Source of the DNA: Ciona intestinalis
Lineage: Eukaryota; Chordata; Ascidiacea; Phlebobranchia; Cionidae
Length of the DNA: 64,000 nucleotides
Reading direction: 5' to 3'
Assembly: GCF_000224145.3 (NCBI RefSeq)
Contig: NC_020170.2
Location: 1,692,300-1,756,299, forward strand
In this document: positions 14,201 through 29,200 of the stretch, piece after piece
Layout: each line of letters starts with the position of its first letter
Numbering within the stretch: position 1 is the stretch's first letter
Notes under the pieces: model-generated
What the model saw: the letters and a program-made list of their open reading frames with translations, nothing else
What the model was told of the DNA's origin: nothing
Databases searched by the model: none
Translations under genes and position numbers: made by a program

Positions 14201-17200
14201 CCTCAAATTTATATTTGTCAAAGCAAAAGTAATAATATTAATAATAATAAAATTTTATTTTGCTCCTTGATTACGGTAGCAAAGATTCAGAAATATTTTA
14301 AACAAAAAGACAGAGAATTTAAATACTTTACAGTGACAAACAATAGTTGTTAAAACACGCATACAATAAAAAAAAGGTTTTACATTTAATTTGGAAGACA
14401 AAAAGTCAATGTTTCCATGACCCAATTACATTTCCAGTAATTGCTAACACGTACATTGCTTTGTAAAACACTTTCATACCTTCAGAGTTTTGAGTGCAGC
14501 TACAGCAGCTTCTAACGCTGGAATAGCTTCAGCCAAATCACTTTCACATTCATCTTTGAGTGCCTTTGATTCTGCAGCTTGTTCGTTAGCTACCGCTTCA
14601 TCAGCTTGAACAACTTTTGTTCTTTCTTCAACCACTACTGTTTCTTTTTCTATGACCTAACAATAAGTATGAATGAATGTAAATTGCTTCATCCTTGTGT
14701 GGCTGAAAAACGACAGTTGTTATAACACTGGTGTTCTGTTTCATACACCTTGTGCCAGGTTACGACTTACCATGTATGTAATTTTGTGGGTGAATTTTTT
14801 AAGACTTTTTTCAGTATAATGATGTTACAATAGTTTCAAAATACAGTGGGCAACATTATTATAAGTTTTTTAAGGGACCAAATTGACTTCAAATCCCAAG
14901 TGCCTTACAGGCCAGCACTGAAGCACCTCACTAATATACAAAAGGGAACAAATTTTGAATTTAATTACGTACCACAAGCAGTTTGCTGTTTTCTTCTGCA
15001 GTTACAATTAACTGAGGTTGTAAATCTTGTAGTTCTTTCTGCATTTCAGCGACCTAAACAACATTAAATGCTAAAGTTAACCTTGGAAAAAACACAACAG
15101 CACTAATAAAATAACTTTGGTAAAAAGAAAAACTATCTGCATTCAAGCTCGTAAACAACAACAGGTTGATTTTTATTATTAACCAAATCTAAAATAATAA
15201 GTCAAAGACAAAAATTCACCCAAAAAATACAGTTAAACCAAAATCAAACACAATGTATTTACACACCAACTATTTAATTTCATCTTAAAACCAAAAAAAA
15301 AATCATATAAAAAGAAGACAAAAAACTACAGTCAGCAAAAACAAAAAACATTGTGATTTTAAATACAAAGCCAACCTGTGCGGAAGCAAACTTCAATTTA
15401 TCAAGTCCACCCATATATCTCTTCTTTGCCTTCAATACAGTCTCACGCTTTTCATTCAAAAGTTTCTTAAACGAAGCAATAAGCTCCAAGTATGAAGTTG
15501 GAGTCACATAATTGTGGCGACCCATTTCTGACAAGAATCTTAAAAAAAAAAATTTTAAACATAAACAAAAATGTTTCTTTTTTTTTTGTTTAAGGCATTT
15601 AATGGTAGTTGTTCCAACCCAGTGGTCACTAATAGGTTGTTTAAGTTGACAGCCAAATGAGCAAATAAACAAAAAACAATCACTGGCAAAGAGTAACTCA
15701 TGTCATGCTAGGATAAATACGCGACATTTAATCATGAACTAGTCAACCAACATATAAATAATCTTAAACTATTATAAATAAATTTATTTCTTTTAAAATT
15801 GGAAAACTTTAATGTCCGCTTATTTTCCTTTCATTACCTTAACAATTAAAAACAAATTTTTAGGTTTTAAATTTTAGCTTTTCAATTTATAAATTAGGTA
15901 AACAAATCTTACGATTCAGATAAATTTCTAGATGAAGTGTGAAAATGTTGACAAATTGGAACAATTTCTTTTCTCTCATGGTCTGATAGTTCAAGATTTT
16001 CAAGAAATTTATTCGCAACAAGTTCCAATGCATCTGCTGGCCATGGCTGGAAAAATAAAAATCCTTTACAGCAATATTTTAAATGACAGTTATATTGCGC
16101 TACACTGTTCTGTTGAGAAACATGCTAAGATTTTAAATTATAACCTTAAAAAAATTTGGAATATGTTGTACAAAATATAGGTTTTTAATATTTTGATGTG
16201 CTGCAACACACCTAAAGGATACACATCTGTAGTAACACAAAAAAAATAATTTCTAGATAGGTAGTAAATTATTAGATGTACTCTTAATGTATATTACTTT
16301 CATAAAAAAAAATTTTTATCTGTAATATTTTAGGAATTTTCCAAATCAAACACTTTTTTATTTTATATGGGTGAGGTCCTAGGTCAAGATAGGCCAGAGT
16401 TGGTACATTACCCCATATAGATGCTTTTTATATTGTACTGTTATATTACCTGGAACCAGTCAATAGTACAGCAATTGATAAGTGAAGGAAATTGACGAAG
16501 GCGATTACGAAACGCATCTCCAATTGGTGAGAAGGCGATTATGACGTGCAGGTTGTCACGGCAACGATTCACAAAGAATGAAAACATTGCAAGAGGAGAG
16601 AAATCGGTGTTTGCTCCAGCATTCTGTGCCATAACTGGCCGAACAGCCTGTTTAGTGCAAAACAGAACATTGTTGGTTGTTTCATTCCAAAAGACAGATA
16701 ATGTATTACTTGAATATTAGAAGTCAATGCATTTATAAACAGCTCAATTCAATAATGCATTCTGCAGTGTATAATAAACACCTATGCCGTTTGAGAATGC
16801 AGTACAGTGCAAAGTTGGCAGTGTAATGGGTTTAAGACTCGTCGCTGCTACCATTGGGTCCTTGGGCAAGACATTTAACGGCAATTGCTCCAACTCAGGG
16901 GTAACTAATGAGTTGTCCAAAAGTTACACTCATTAGACTCATATATATATACTTTGTCATAAAAAGCAAAATAAATGGAATAAAAACAAATATCAGTAGA
17001 CAGAAAGATAAAAAAGTACATTTTTCGATGCTTGTTTGTAGTGCAAACACAAAAATAACTAAATATTTCAATGATGCATTTTGTCTCTCTAACTTGTCTT
17101 TTAGTCCAAAATATTTCTAAATCTTTGCTACCGTAATCAGACAAATGAGGTTATTATATTTTCCTATACCTCAATCAGTTCTTGTTTTTCATCAGCAGCA

Positions 17201-20200
17201 AAAAGATTTGCAACTTCCGCTGTGTTAAGAAGAGAATCAACATCTTCAAGGAACGATTCATCCTTGATCTGAGTATCTGTGATCAGGAAGACTGTCTTCT
17301 TACCCTGTGCTCCTGCCGAGCGGAGGAGATTCTACAAAACATAATCATTTTTAAAAATTTTGATCACTTTTTAAACTAAATTCTAAAATAATGTGATAGC
17401 AAGAAAATAATAATTGTTTTTAAATTTAGTATCAGCAAAACACTTGTAAAAAAATTATTAATTATTAAAAAAACACTGTATTAATGAGTAGTATTACAGC
17501 AAGCATTACTAAATATGCGTTACCAGTCTCTTATTTAAAGAGAATGTATATTTAGTAGCAGTTGATGTATTTTAATTTTGCTATGTTCGAACAAGAATTT
17601 CAAACAATATGAATTCTAAATCAGGCCAAATTCATGAAATATATCACATTTAACGAGCATATTATATTATTTACCATTCGACAGAATAATATTATTCAAC
17701 AAAAATAGTTTCATGTAAACATAAATCACCTTTAAATCTTCTTTCCATTCTGGGATTCCATAACTTTTTGAAATTTCCGGTTGAAACAGGTTCATACCAG
17801 CCATGGCTGTGGCCAATCGGGTGAGAGATTGCCTGCCACTCCCCCCTACACCAACCAACAATGCATTTCCACCAGGAGATTTCAACACACGTGAGATACG
17901 AGATAAATGCTCAAGAAGGTATCTGGTACATGAACAGTTATTAGTTAACACATTAAATGGTGGGAAAACAACCTTCGTTTATCAGGTTAACACTTTAAAA
18001 ATTAAATTATTGTATAGACTAGTAATAAAAAAAAAATTTAAAGTGTAAAACACAAGGTTGTATCTAAAAATAGTACAAATTATCATGTGATGTCATTATA
18101 ACTACTTTGTGTAACATGGTTTAAAAACTATTTGATGTTTCTTAAATATAAGTGGTAAAACTTCCTTTTGAAGCCAAAACAACAGTTTTACCATAACTTT
18201 TTTTATATAAGCACAACTTTGCCCAGTCTGGTGTGTGCAAGTACAAGTGTTAATGTAGATATATTAATACATTTATGATTCCCTAAAACACTTCAGTTGC
18301 GAGAATAATGCTATATCTATAGCATTTTTCTGCATTTTTTAATAATATGATTTTTGCCTTCGTTTAAAAAGAGATAAATCAAAATTAAGATATAGTCTAA
18401 TTTCAGTCATGTAAAAAGCAGACTCTTGGTATAGAACACTTTACTAACCTGAACACCACCAAGTTCATTTGAGCTTTATGTGTTTGATTATATTCGTCTA
18501 AACTTTGTTGCACCACCACAGTAAAATCATCAATTGATTTGACCTCCTCATACAAACGATCTTCACCTTCCGCATCCATATTCATGTAATCACCAAACAC
18601 CAAAGATCTCATGTCATCTTCACAAAGCTAGATTGAAGAGTAATTTCTTATTTTTTTAAACGTTTTTCAATGTACATGTATAAATTTCCTTATGCAAATT
18701 GAAACACTTTTTTTTTATAAACTTTCTTATGCCAATTCAAACATTTTTTTTTAAATGTAATATATGTAATTAAAAAATAATTGTTGTAACTCACAGGCAT
18801 TGCAGGTTGTGCCAGATGTTCAAACAACGTGTCGTAATTTTCTTTGAAATTATCTTTAACAATTGTTCTTGTGAGATTATAAAGCCAAGACTGGTCTGTA
18901 GCATCAACCAAGCGATCGTAAAATACTCGGAACACTTCATGAACGAATAGTCTGCAAGTTCACACAAGATCATATTAACTTGAATAAAAACTATAGACAT
19001 GCAATTTTCTAACATGATTTCTATCGGCCAGTGTATATGTCTTAGGTGTTTGGGTATGGGGCCAACCCAGGCCTAAATACCAGGTCTTCTGGTATGCCTT
19101 GACATAGAACCTGAGCAATATACATCAAAACTAGAACAAATTTTTATGTTTTTGATAACAAAGATAATGTTAATTAAGAAAAAACAAGATAATGGATTTA
19201 ACAGCAAATAACATTCGTTAAAACTTGCTGTAACTATATTAAATTATTAATTGTGTTTGCCGACATACCTTATGAACGTTTTCTTATTTTCAATGCTTTG
19301 TTTTTTCACAAGCAAGCATCCAAGAACAACTCTTGAAAAATCTCGAAGGTTGAAAGTGTAATGTGACTTGGCTGGTGTGGGAAGCACGTTCTCCATGGCT
19401 TGCTTATATACCTGTGTGGTGGAATATATTGTGAGTAATTTAACATACAAATAATAGATTGTGTACTTGAATCAATTAAAGTCAACACAATGTATAACAA
19501 GACAAAGTTATAACACGACTGTCCATTTTATACAAAAAAGCCTGTTTATAAGACCAGGTTTGCATTTTACGGGTAGATTTTTTTGTCTGAAAACTTAGAA
19601 AACCTGTAATTGATCATTGAGTTTGTGCAATTACTGTTAGATATCTTGCTCAAGGACACATGTATCCACAATCATACAGTTTCAAGCATCAAATTTAATA
19701 TCCCGTGGTTATAAGGGTTAAATTACTGCAACACTTACATTCATAGTTGCATGAACAATCTGTTGTGATACAGTATGAAGATCACTTGGATACTCATGAG
19801 CTTTCATATGAGTTGCCATGAGTGTCGTGAATATTTTCACCATGGTATCATCATTAAATTCAAGTGTCGACACAACGTTGAAATGTCGTGTGAAACGAGG
19901 CGTGACCGGGTTTCTAGCCCCACCCGGTGGTCCCATGGCAGCCACAATTATGATGTCAACAAGAGATATTTTTGATGTTTCTTTTAAGTCGTACCTTAAA
20001 ACAATTTAAGAGTATTTAATGGCAAGAATGTGTAAAAAGTCTTAAAAAGAATGTTTACAAAAAACTTTAAAATTTAAGAATATGTTTTCTAAATATAGGG
20101 AAAGTCTTTGAATTTGCCAATTTTTTTTGATATATTTTTAATTTGAATTTATACATAAGAATGCACATTAAAGTTGGTGTGATTTGTAAAAAAAGAACAA

Positions 20201-23200
20201 AAATTTAAACACCCCTTTTTTTCTTCTTTCTTTTGGTCAACTTGAAACACTTTGCAATATTTATACAATGCAAACAATTTATACAATACAATACAAATGC
20301 ATTAATACAAAACTTTACTTAAAATACATTTTAAAACCCGTAAGGCCTTTAAATCAATACCCAAACTATATTAAATTACCAATTTTCATGATCAAAGTAT
20401 TAAGTAATTTATACAAAATACATTTTAAAACTAGTAAAGCCTTTAACTTAATACCAAAAGTTACATTAAATTACCAATTTCCATGATCAAAGTATTGTCT
20501 GAGTAATTCAATAGGTGGTTGAGCTCCATACACCTCACGTGCTGGCATGTTCATGTCATCAACAAATATAACACATTGTTTTCCCATTGGTGGCCCATAC
20601 ACACCTGAGATACAAGTTAGCATGTATTAAATAAGCTATTAGGTGCTTTGAAATTTTTTAATAGACCATACAATTCTACATGAACATTATGTGATCTTGT
20701 GCTACGAAAACGTAACCAACAAAAATTAAGTCCAACCACTAGTTATTAATAAAGAAATACATTTCGCCTAAATGGCACTGTTAGTCTCTTATTCAAATAG
20801 AAACATTTTGTGCTTTGAAAATAGTGTTTTTGGCCACAGAACTCTACATGTATTTATAACTTACATATATTCTAAAAATACTTCATTATTTTTGTTTATG
20901 GCCTGATTAAATAAAAAGCAGCATTTTGAATAAAGAATGAATAAAAAAATAACACTTTACAATATATAACTTTACATAACAGAGCAATGTCAGAAAACAT
21001 ACGTCTACAAGTTTATAGATATTGTGCCTGCTTATGAGTTACCAGTATGTAGATGTATGTGCAACAGATTTTGAGGCTATGAACCTTGTATAAACGTATC
21101 TTCTGGTTAAAAGAGATATGATGTCACCACTGTTCTCCGGCCCCTATCTAATATTTTACAGATAAATGTACGATATTTTTACCTTTTCGTCTCTTATCAA
21201 GCTTAGACATAATAAGTCCTTGAGTCTGATTAGCTGTTGTCTTTGCTGAGAAATTGACAAATGCTGGGAGAAATTTATCTTTGGGAAGATTGTTCATCAA
21301 CTTGTCTTTGACGTATACACTTTTACCTGAAAACGAAATAAACAATTCCAAAATATAACTCTGCACAATAGTTTAAAATGTAAAGCTAGAGGGTATGAAT
21401 TATTAGGGTTAATTTATATGAATTATTAGGGTTACTTTATTACCGGATAAGGCCGAATACAAAATACCTTAGTTTAGGTTGTCTTAACGGATTACTATAA
21501 TCAATATGGTAGAAAATATAACAAATGACTAAAAAAACAAACATTTTAATTACTAGTTTTGGTTATCGTAAGTTTAAGTTATTTCGCTTACTTTAACCAT
21601 TATGGTAAAAAAATACCAAAACGGAAAAACAAAAATTTACCAGTTCCAGTAGGACCAACAAACAGTATAGGCCGTGTGTTGTTGATGCATAACTCCAGCA
21701 GATAAGCTGTTCTCGCTGTGTCCATTGTAGGTACAATAATGTTTTGTACATTAACCGATTTATCAGGTACAATCTCATTTCCTTTGATCAGATCTGTCCA
21801 CAAAGCCCATTTGCCTCGGCCCTGAAGAAATAGGATTTACATTAAATTGTGAGTAATAGTAACATTATATGCAAGCCATATTCAACAATGTGCTGAAGAG
21901 TAAAATATAATATACATACCTGTTTAACAAAAGTATACTACTTAATTTTAGTAATGCAACTATAGCTTATTTTATGTTTAAAAAGTTTTTTTAAAAAGTA
22001 TTCAAGATAGATTGTTAAAATTGTGGGTAATCGCCCTAAACCACAAATACTTAAATTTGTTTTACTATTGTACATATTTTTTATATATTTTTGTTTAACT
22101 TTTATAATTTAAAAAAAATATTGACTAGATTACATTTTGTTGGAAGTAATGATCGTAAACGAGTCCTCCATCAGGAATGGGAAGATCAAACTTCCCAAGT
22201 GAGGATGGGAGAGGATGAGCTTCATCTTTCCCACTTTGAACTAATCGAATAAATTCACTTAATTTGTTCCGGCCGTCCAAATCCACAACTGCTCCAATAG
22301 ACCATACAACAGAGAAGAGGAAAACACTCTGGAATATAAAGTTAAGATTATTATATTGGAGAATATATAATACAAATTGGATGAGTTACTACATGCCTAA
22401 CTTTGTGGTGTTTATTTCTTTCTTCATTTTAAATTTTTTTTGGTTTTTTTGTCATAATTTTATATTACTTTATGTTAATTTTTATTGGTTTTTTTTGTAT
22501 TTCTTTCTTTTTATGTTTAACTGACAATTTGGACAACATAACTGTGTGTAAAAACTGCATTATTAAAAAGTTCTAAAAAACTGCAATATTAAAAAGTCCC
22601 AAACAAATGTTAAGATGTTTATTACTACATATATTAATGCATTATTTAATTTAATCATAGTCTGAGGAGCAATTACATCCCAAAATCATAAATCAGTGTT
22701 TATAGCTTTAGTTTAGGTTGGTAATTTTTGAAAAGTATTTTTTAAAAAAAAGCACTATGTTTTATAATTTGTGTGTATTGACCTAATTACTTGTAAAAAA
22801 CTGAATGCCAAATCTTGATAAAAATTCACAAATATTAATCAGGACAAAGATAGTTTTTAAAATCAAGAATTAAAATCAGACTAGGATAAAGTCATGATAC
22901 GTCCAATATGTTTTACCTGGATCCATATTTTGATGTTCTTGTTATTTGAAGCATCATCAGCATTTGCTGCATCCTTCAGCAACATCTCAAACATATACAT
23001 TAAACTACGGATGAGATTTGGTTCCTGGGTTGGAAGTATCTGTGGATGGAAGATGGATGTTAAGGAACTTCTGAATGTTTGTTTAAACCATTTCATATAT
23101 AGTGGGGTGGGGGAAGAGGCGACATCTTTAGCCCATAATATCTAAATATCTTGATCTAGTTTTAAACAATTAACATCATTCTACGGGAGTTGTGAGAATG

Positions 23201-26200
23201 TAATTCTTTTAATATTCTTTGTATACTACCAAATGGGAAGAGAAAATAGGATAAAAAGGTGTACCATCGTCTCCCACCCTATATATATATGCGCGTCAAC
23301 ACTTTAAATTTGTTAAACTATTTTTTTTAAATTAGCCACTGTGTGTCTTAATGTTGGGTCAAAACACATTTCCATTGTGTTATCTGATTATTTAAAACCA
23401 TTTACAAAGTGTTAAATATCATTCTAAAATAAAAGGCATAGATTAACATACTATATTTAACACAGAAACAAAAACAACTATATTTATATAGAGTTTGATT
23501 TATCAAAAATGCAACGCTATTTTTTTCATTTTTTCACCTCTTTGCAGGATTTCTTTACAAATCGCACTGTCGGGTCAACAAATGTTTCAAACAAAGCTTC
23601 AATAAGTTGTGCGTTTTCTTCGCTTAACACAGGTGGTAGCAAGCGTAGCCATGATTGAAACATCGGCCTCCAACCAAGAGAATGAGGCTCAAGGTAGATC
23701 ATGCCACATCTGCTTACTGTAGCTGGCTGATGTAATAGTTACCAAGTTATTTTTAGTTCGAAATAAATTGCTTGCTGTTTTACAAAATCACAAAGTTATA
23801 TTTTATTTACAAAAATACATATATTTTACAAAATTCTAACATATATTTTAAATATAAATAAATTATTGTTGCTAAGTATTTTATAAACCTAATGAGGCTG
23901 TTTTGATCAGAAAAGTTACATTCAAACAATTTCATTTATGGTTTAATTATAAGATATTACATTAGTTTTTACACAAAGTTAGTTGTTAAAGCCCTGTATT
24001 ATGATTCTATGTACTCTATAAATATCTAACAGTTTTTTTTTCAGATGTACATGTTCTAGATAAATATGAAGTATATATATACCCTTTAATACTATATTAT
24101 TAAAATGTACAATAAAGTCAATAAACATAAATTAGTTACAAAAAACGTAAAACAAAACTTTCCATCCTTTTTTCTGTAAAGTTTTCAAAATACTTCAGAC
24201 CCTAAAAGCTTTATGAACCCACTGGTTTAGATACCTGCTATAAACAATAGTAAAACATATAACTCACTGAGGCTTGTGAGAGATCCTGACTCTCAAATAT
24301 CAAACTCATTGGAGGCGACATTTGGATAATTTCTCCAGACATCAAACATAGTTTCTTATTATCATCAAGAACAGTGTTCATGCTTTCAATCCATAATGTG
24401 TCAATTGGACCATCGAATACGACCCACTTTCTATCAGTTGTGTCGGTACTTGAGAATTCTCGGAAAGTATTTGCGACGTTACCATCAGTCCACTGTGATA
24501 TAAATAAACATGAATATTTATAACAACATAAGTCTTTTAAAAGTATAAGTGTTTTATAGAAATAGATCGACTGGTAAAAAAACATAAATTTTATTGCACT
24601 AACAGTTTGTTGGCAATTTTTACCAAGAGTAAAGTTTCTAATATTTCATTATGGAGGTAGCAGAAGCAGGAAAATAGTTTGTTGTTATCAATTTACATAA
24701 TAATTTAAATTTATAACAAAGATGGTAATTAATTTACAAAATAACAATCATTAAGAAATATATTAAAAATAATTTATATGTAAACAGTTAAATAAAATGA
24801 AGTATAGTGTAGTATATAATAGGCCTATGCAAATATTTTAAATACAATAAAGGATGGTAATATAGTCTTATATAACTAATTCCATAATAAAGAGTATGAA
24901 TATCAACAAATATACAACAAACACATGACAAACCTCATGGGATACTGGGTCAAATTCACCAAACAGTTGGCCCATTGTTACAGCTTTGGGATTAATTGTT
25001 TTATAAATCACACGATCTTCTTCATTCTGATCTCGTTCTTTCATCAGCGTGAGGGCGCCAGCCAGCACGTGGAGACATTTTGTTTTACCAGCAAATGGAT
25101 CACCAACCAACATGAAGCTGAAATATTAAAAAAATGAAAAATTAATTATTAAATTGTGCCAAAAAATCTAAGTTAAAATTATTTTTTTAAAATTATAGTA
25201 GGTAATAAAGTAGGTAATAAACAAAAAATATTGTAAAAATTATTGAAAATCCTGTTATTTATTTTTAGTTTCAATCTTTTTAGTTCAATAAGTTTAAATA
25301 TAGAAGCATTAAAATGATATTTATTACTGCGGTTCCCACATTATACAAGGATAAATAAGTTACATTCATTTATAGTAATTTAATATAAACAGTTTTGGTA
25401 AGATTTAAATACCCATGTCTGACTATCATCATCTCGTAAGTTTGAATTATTTTTTCAAGGAAAACTGGAACCGGCTGCACGTTATGTTTTTCACAAATCT
25501 CATGCACAGCATTGAGGAAAAGTTCATAATCTGCCTCTGGAAGTTTTACGCCAGGGAAGAGATCAGAGGTAATGCCACGGAATAATGGAATATCATGGGA
25601 GAGGAACTTGGGAAGGTTCACATCTTGAATGGACCGCAAAAGCTGTAATTTGTAATAGAGTGTCAAAATTTAGTTGTTTCAATATGGCTGTTTACTGTAT
25701 ACAGAAGAGGGTTATGTTAAGTTTAGGTGAAATTATTTTTTAGAGACTGTAACCAGGGGGAAAGGGCTGCGCAAGTACAGGTTTGCTTGTGTTTTATCGA
25801 GTTATTTGTAAAAGTATTTTACATACATATAGGGATTATAGGCATATTATAAACTGGTTGTATGGGTATATACCTTCAATACGACAGTCATGAGAACATG
25901 CAATTAGACAAAATAATAAGTACAAACAATTATTTTATATTTTGTATAAAACTCACATAGTTATCTGCATTAGTCAGATCTCTAGCATTATTAACAAAAG
26001 GGGTTATATCATATCGAGTTTTATGCTCAATGCTGCTACTATTATTATTGTGCATGTCTTTAGGCAGGATACTTATAGTCATTTATCCAAAATTGTCAGT
26101 CAAAAAAACAAACAATGTTTTATATAAAACTCACAAGAATGTCTTCATTTTCATCTGGGAACTTCAGTTTAAGGTTTCCAGCAGCAACAAGCACAGCTTT

Positions 26201-29200
26201 GACAGCCCGCATGCCGTAATCATAGTGGAACTGAGATGACAGTTGTTCAGAGCAGAGTCTGTATGTCATCACAATTTTCACAGATAGGTTCCTCGCATCA
26301 AGAAAACCGCATGAATACAAGGAGATCTCAGCAATTAAAGCATAGTCTGGTACCATCATGGCTACTGTACGGAACAACACCTAAAAGTTGAATGGTTTAA
26401 TTCATATCATTTTTTACTGTACAGAATAATACCTAAAAAAACAAAAAATATTTTATATTGTTATTACTGTAAAACACTTAGTTATTGAATGATACATAAT
26501 CAGTTGTGACATCTTCTAAGCATCTTAATTTAGAATTGTATGTTTAACTTTATAAATTATTATTAAAAAAACTTTTATTTTTATGTGGCGGGGCAATGAC
26601 ATTCGTTATAACACAAGTGTTCTGCTTCACATATCTTGTGCCTGCTTAAGAGTAACCACATATTTAAATTTGTGGGTGATTGTTTTTAAAGGAATTTTTT
26701 ATTTTTTGTAATGTACGTCTTACAATTACTCATAAGGAACAACTGGGTTGGAGCAATTACCCGTAAGTATCTTTCCCAAAGACACATACACATGCACTAT
26801 GTTTAAACAACAGAAGTTAGAATAAAAAATCTTTACTTTTAAATTGTCGGGCAGTTCAGATCTACCAGCATAACCAGGGTTCATCGTTATGGCAACGAAA
26901 CAGTTTGGTTTCAAAGTCAGTTCACTTCCTTCAAACATGAAAGTGTCTACATGGCCTTGGATGGCCCTTTGAATGCACATCATCTGTGGAATATTTATGT
27001 TAACATTACATACCAAAAACACATCTCTAATTTAATGTAAAGTTCCATATTTTAATTAAGTTGTCTGCTGAATATATTGTGTTAATATCCAAAATTTAAT
27101 AAAAACACCTGTAATTTTAATGAAAGCTTTGGTAATTTAATGAAAACATCCAAACTTTAACTAAATAATCTATAAATTTTAATAAAACATTCTATAAGAT
27201 CTTGGTATAACAAGAAAAAGTAGTGTGAAAATGAATGTTTAAAATTAAAATAAAAGCAAATGTAAATATAAAAACTAAAATTAAGGTTATTTTTCTAAAT
27301 TTTCTATATTAAATAAGAAACGAATTGACATTTTGCATTACAGTGATGAGATTTTACTCATTAAGTAATATCATATATTACAGGTACCTGTTGTGCAATG
27401 ACACTGAGTACTTCCAGTTCAATCCTGTTGAATTCATCAAAGCAAGCCCATGCACCAGAAGAAGCAAGTCCTTTGAAGAATTTTCCCATAGCCAGGTAGT
27501 CCAGCCCATCAGAACAGTTGAACACAACACACTAAAGTTTTAAAAATCAATAAATAAATGTATCTTTTTTAAATCGTAGTGGATCATTTTTTAAAGTTAA
27601 ACGAGTTTTTTATACCTCATGCCCAATTCAAGCATATGAAACTTTGGAGGTTGTTTTTTTCTTTACAATACATTTATTACGTATTTATTTTTATTGCATT
27701 TAAAATCATTTAACAGCTGTAACTAACTATTACAATAAACATAAAAATGTCATTAATAAATCCTTGAAAAATTTATGTAGGATGTACCTGTACAGCCAAT
27801 GCTTTGGCCAAATCTTTGGTTGTTTCAGTTTTCCCTGTTCCAGCGGGCCCTTCAGGTGCTCCACCGAGGTTGAGGTAAAAAGCCCCGACCAATGTTCGGT
27901 AGCAACGATCTGTTAGCGGAGTTATCACCAATCTGAAGAACACAGAAAATAACGAATTACATAATATTTATAGTATAACTAGTATGCGGAATTGCCGACG
28001 GTTTCTATAAAAAACAAATGTCTGACATGAAAGCAGAGAAGTTGGTATTTAGAAGTGTTTCAAGTATTACATTATCCCTAACAAAAGCAAAAAAAAAGAA
28101 TGTTATACTTATATAAAAAATCTTTGACTTAATATCGTCCGGCGCCGTGGCATAGTGGTTAGCGCGCATGCCTGCAACCCAGAGGTAATGGGTTTAAGGC
28201 TTGATGCTGCTACCATTGTGGGTGTGTGTGTCCTTGGGCAAGACACTTAATGACAATTGCTCCAACCCAGTGGTCACTAATGGGTCATCCAAATTATCCG
28301 CCATACATAAAAAAACATACATGGTAACTCGTAAGCTGGTAGTGGCACAAGGTGTTAAACCCGTCTGATAACAACAGTCGTTTTCCCGCCACGCGAGGAT
28401 AAAGTAAGTTACATACATACATAATATTTTTTATATTGAATCAAAGAAAGGGTGAAAAAACTGTTTTGTTAGAGTTGAAAACACGAATACTCACCTAGGT
28501 GAGTTCCCCAGATATTCATAAGCATATTTCACGTCGGCATTGATAATATGAGCTCTTGCTTGGTCATTTTGCCAATAATATCTCAGCTGGGCAAGCCAGT
28601 TGAAGTCATTGTCAGCAGATACACCTTTAAAAAGAATGATCTATCTGGTAAATCTATTTTAAACAAAAAACTTGCAAAAACGTTTTTCATCTTCAAATTA
28701 TTGGTCTAGTTTTTTATAAAAAAAGTAAAAAATAATAGTTTTTAAAACTATTTTTTTTAAATGTATTTTTTTTCGATACCTTGTCCAATCATTTCAGTGA
28801 TTACATCACGAGCGTGAACGTCAATTGTCACCAGCGCCCCTAGTGTTGTACGTGTTTGTTTCGCAAGTTTTCCTCGAACTAAGTCAACAATGTGACTCAT
28901 CTGGGACGAAAATAATGGTTAGGATTTTATCTTTGGTTCTTAGTAAATTTGAGGCATCTTGGGGGTTGGGTTTGAATCATAAGCCATATATTTTTGTTTT
29001 ATTCATAGTTATCATTGTTCAATCTGCAATAGTCAGATCTCTAGAATTATAAACACGAGAAATTATATTATAGAGGTTTTATGCCAATGCTGCTATTATT
29101 ATTAGTGTACATGTCTTTAGGTGAAACATTTACAGCCATTTTCCCAAAATTGTTAGTCAAAAAAACCAACAATAATCCACAAAGTTACAAATGTGGTAAC

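Noticed and set aside
22264..22524. Phe-rich open frame on the plus strand resembling a membrane protein
   Set aside because: It comes from T-rich intron sequence and antisense of exon 34; the hydrophobic composition reflects base content only.
28138..28210. tRNA genes at SINE heads
   Set aside because: Only the internal promoter boxes are tRNA-like; the acceptor stem and anticodon arm do not pair, and the same head recurs in many copies joined to the SINE body.
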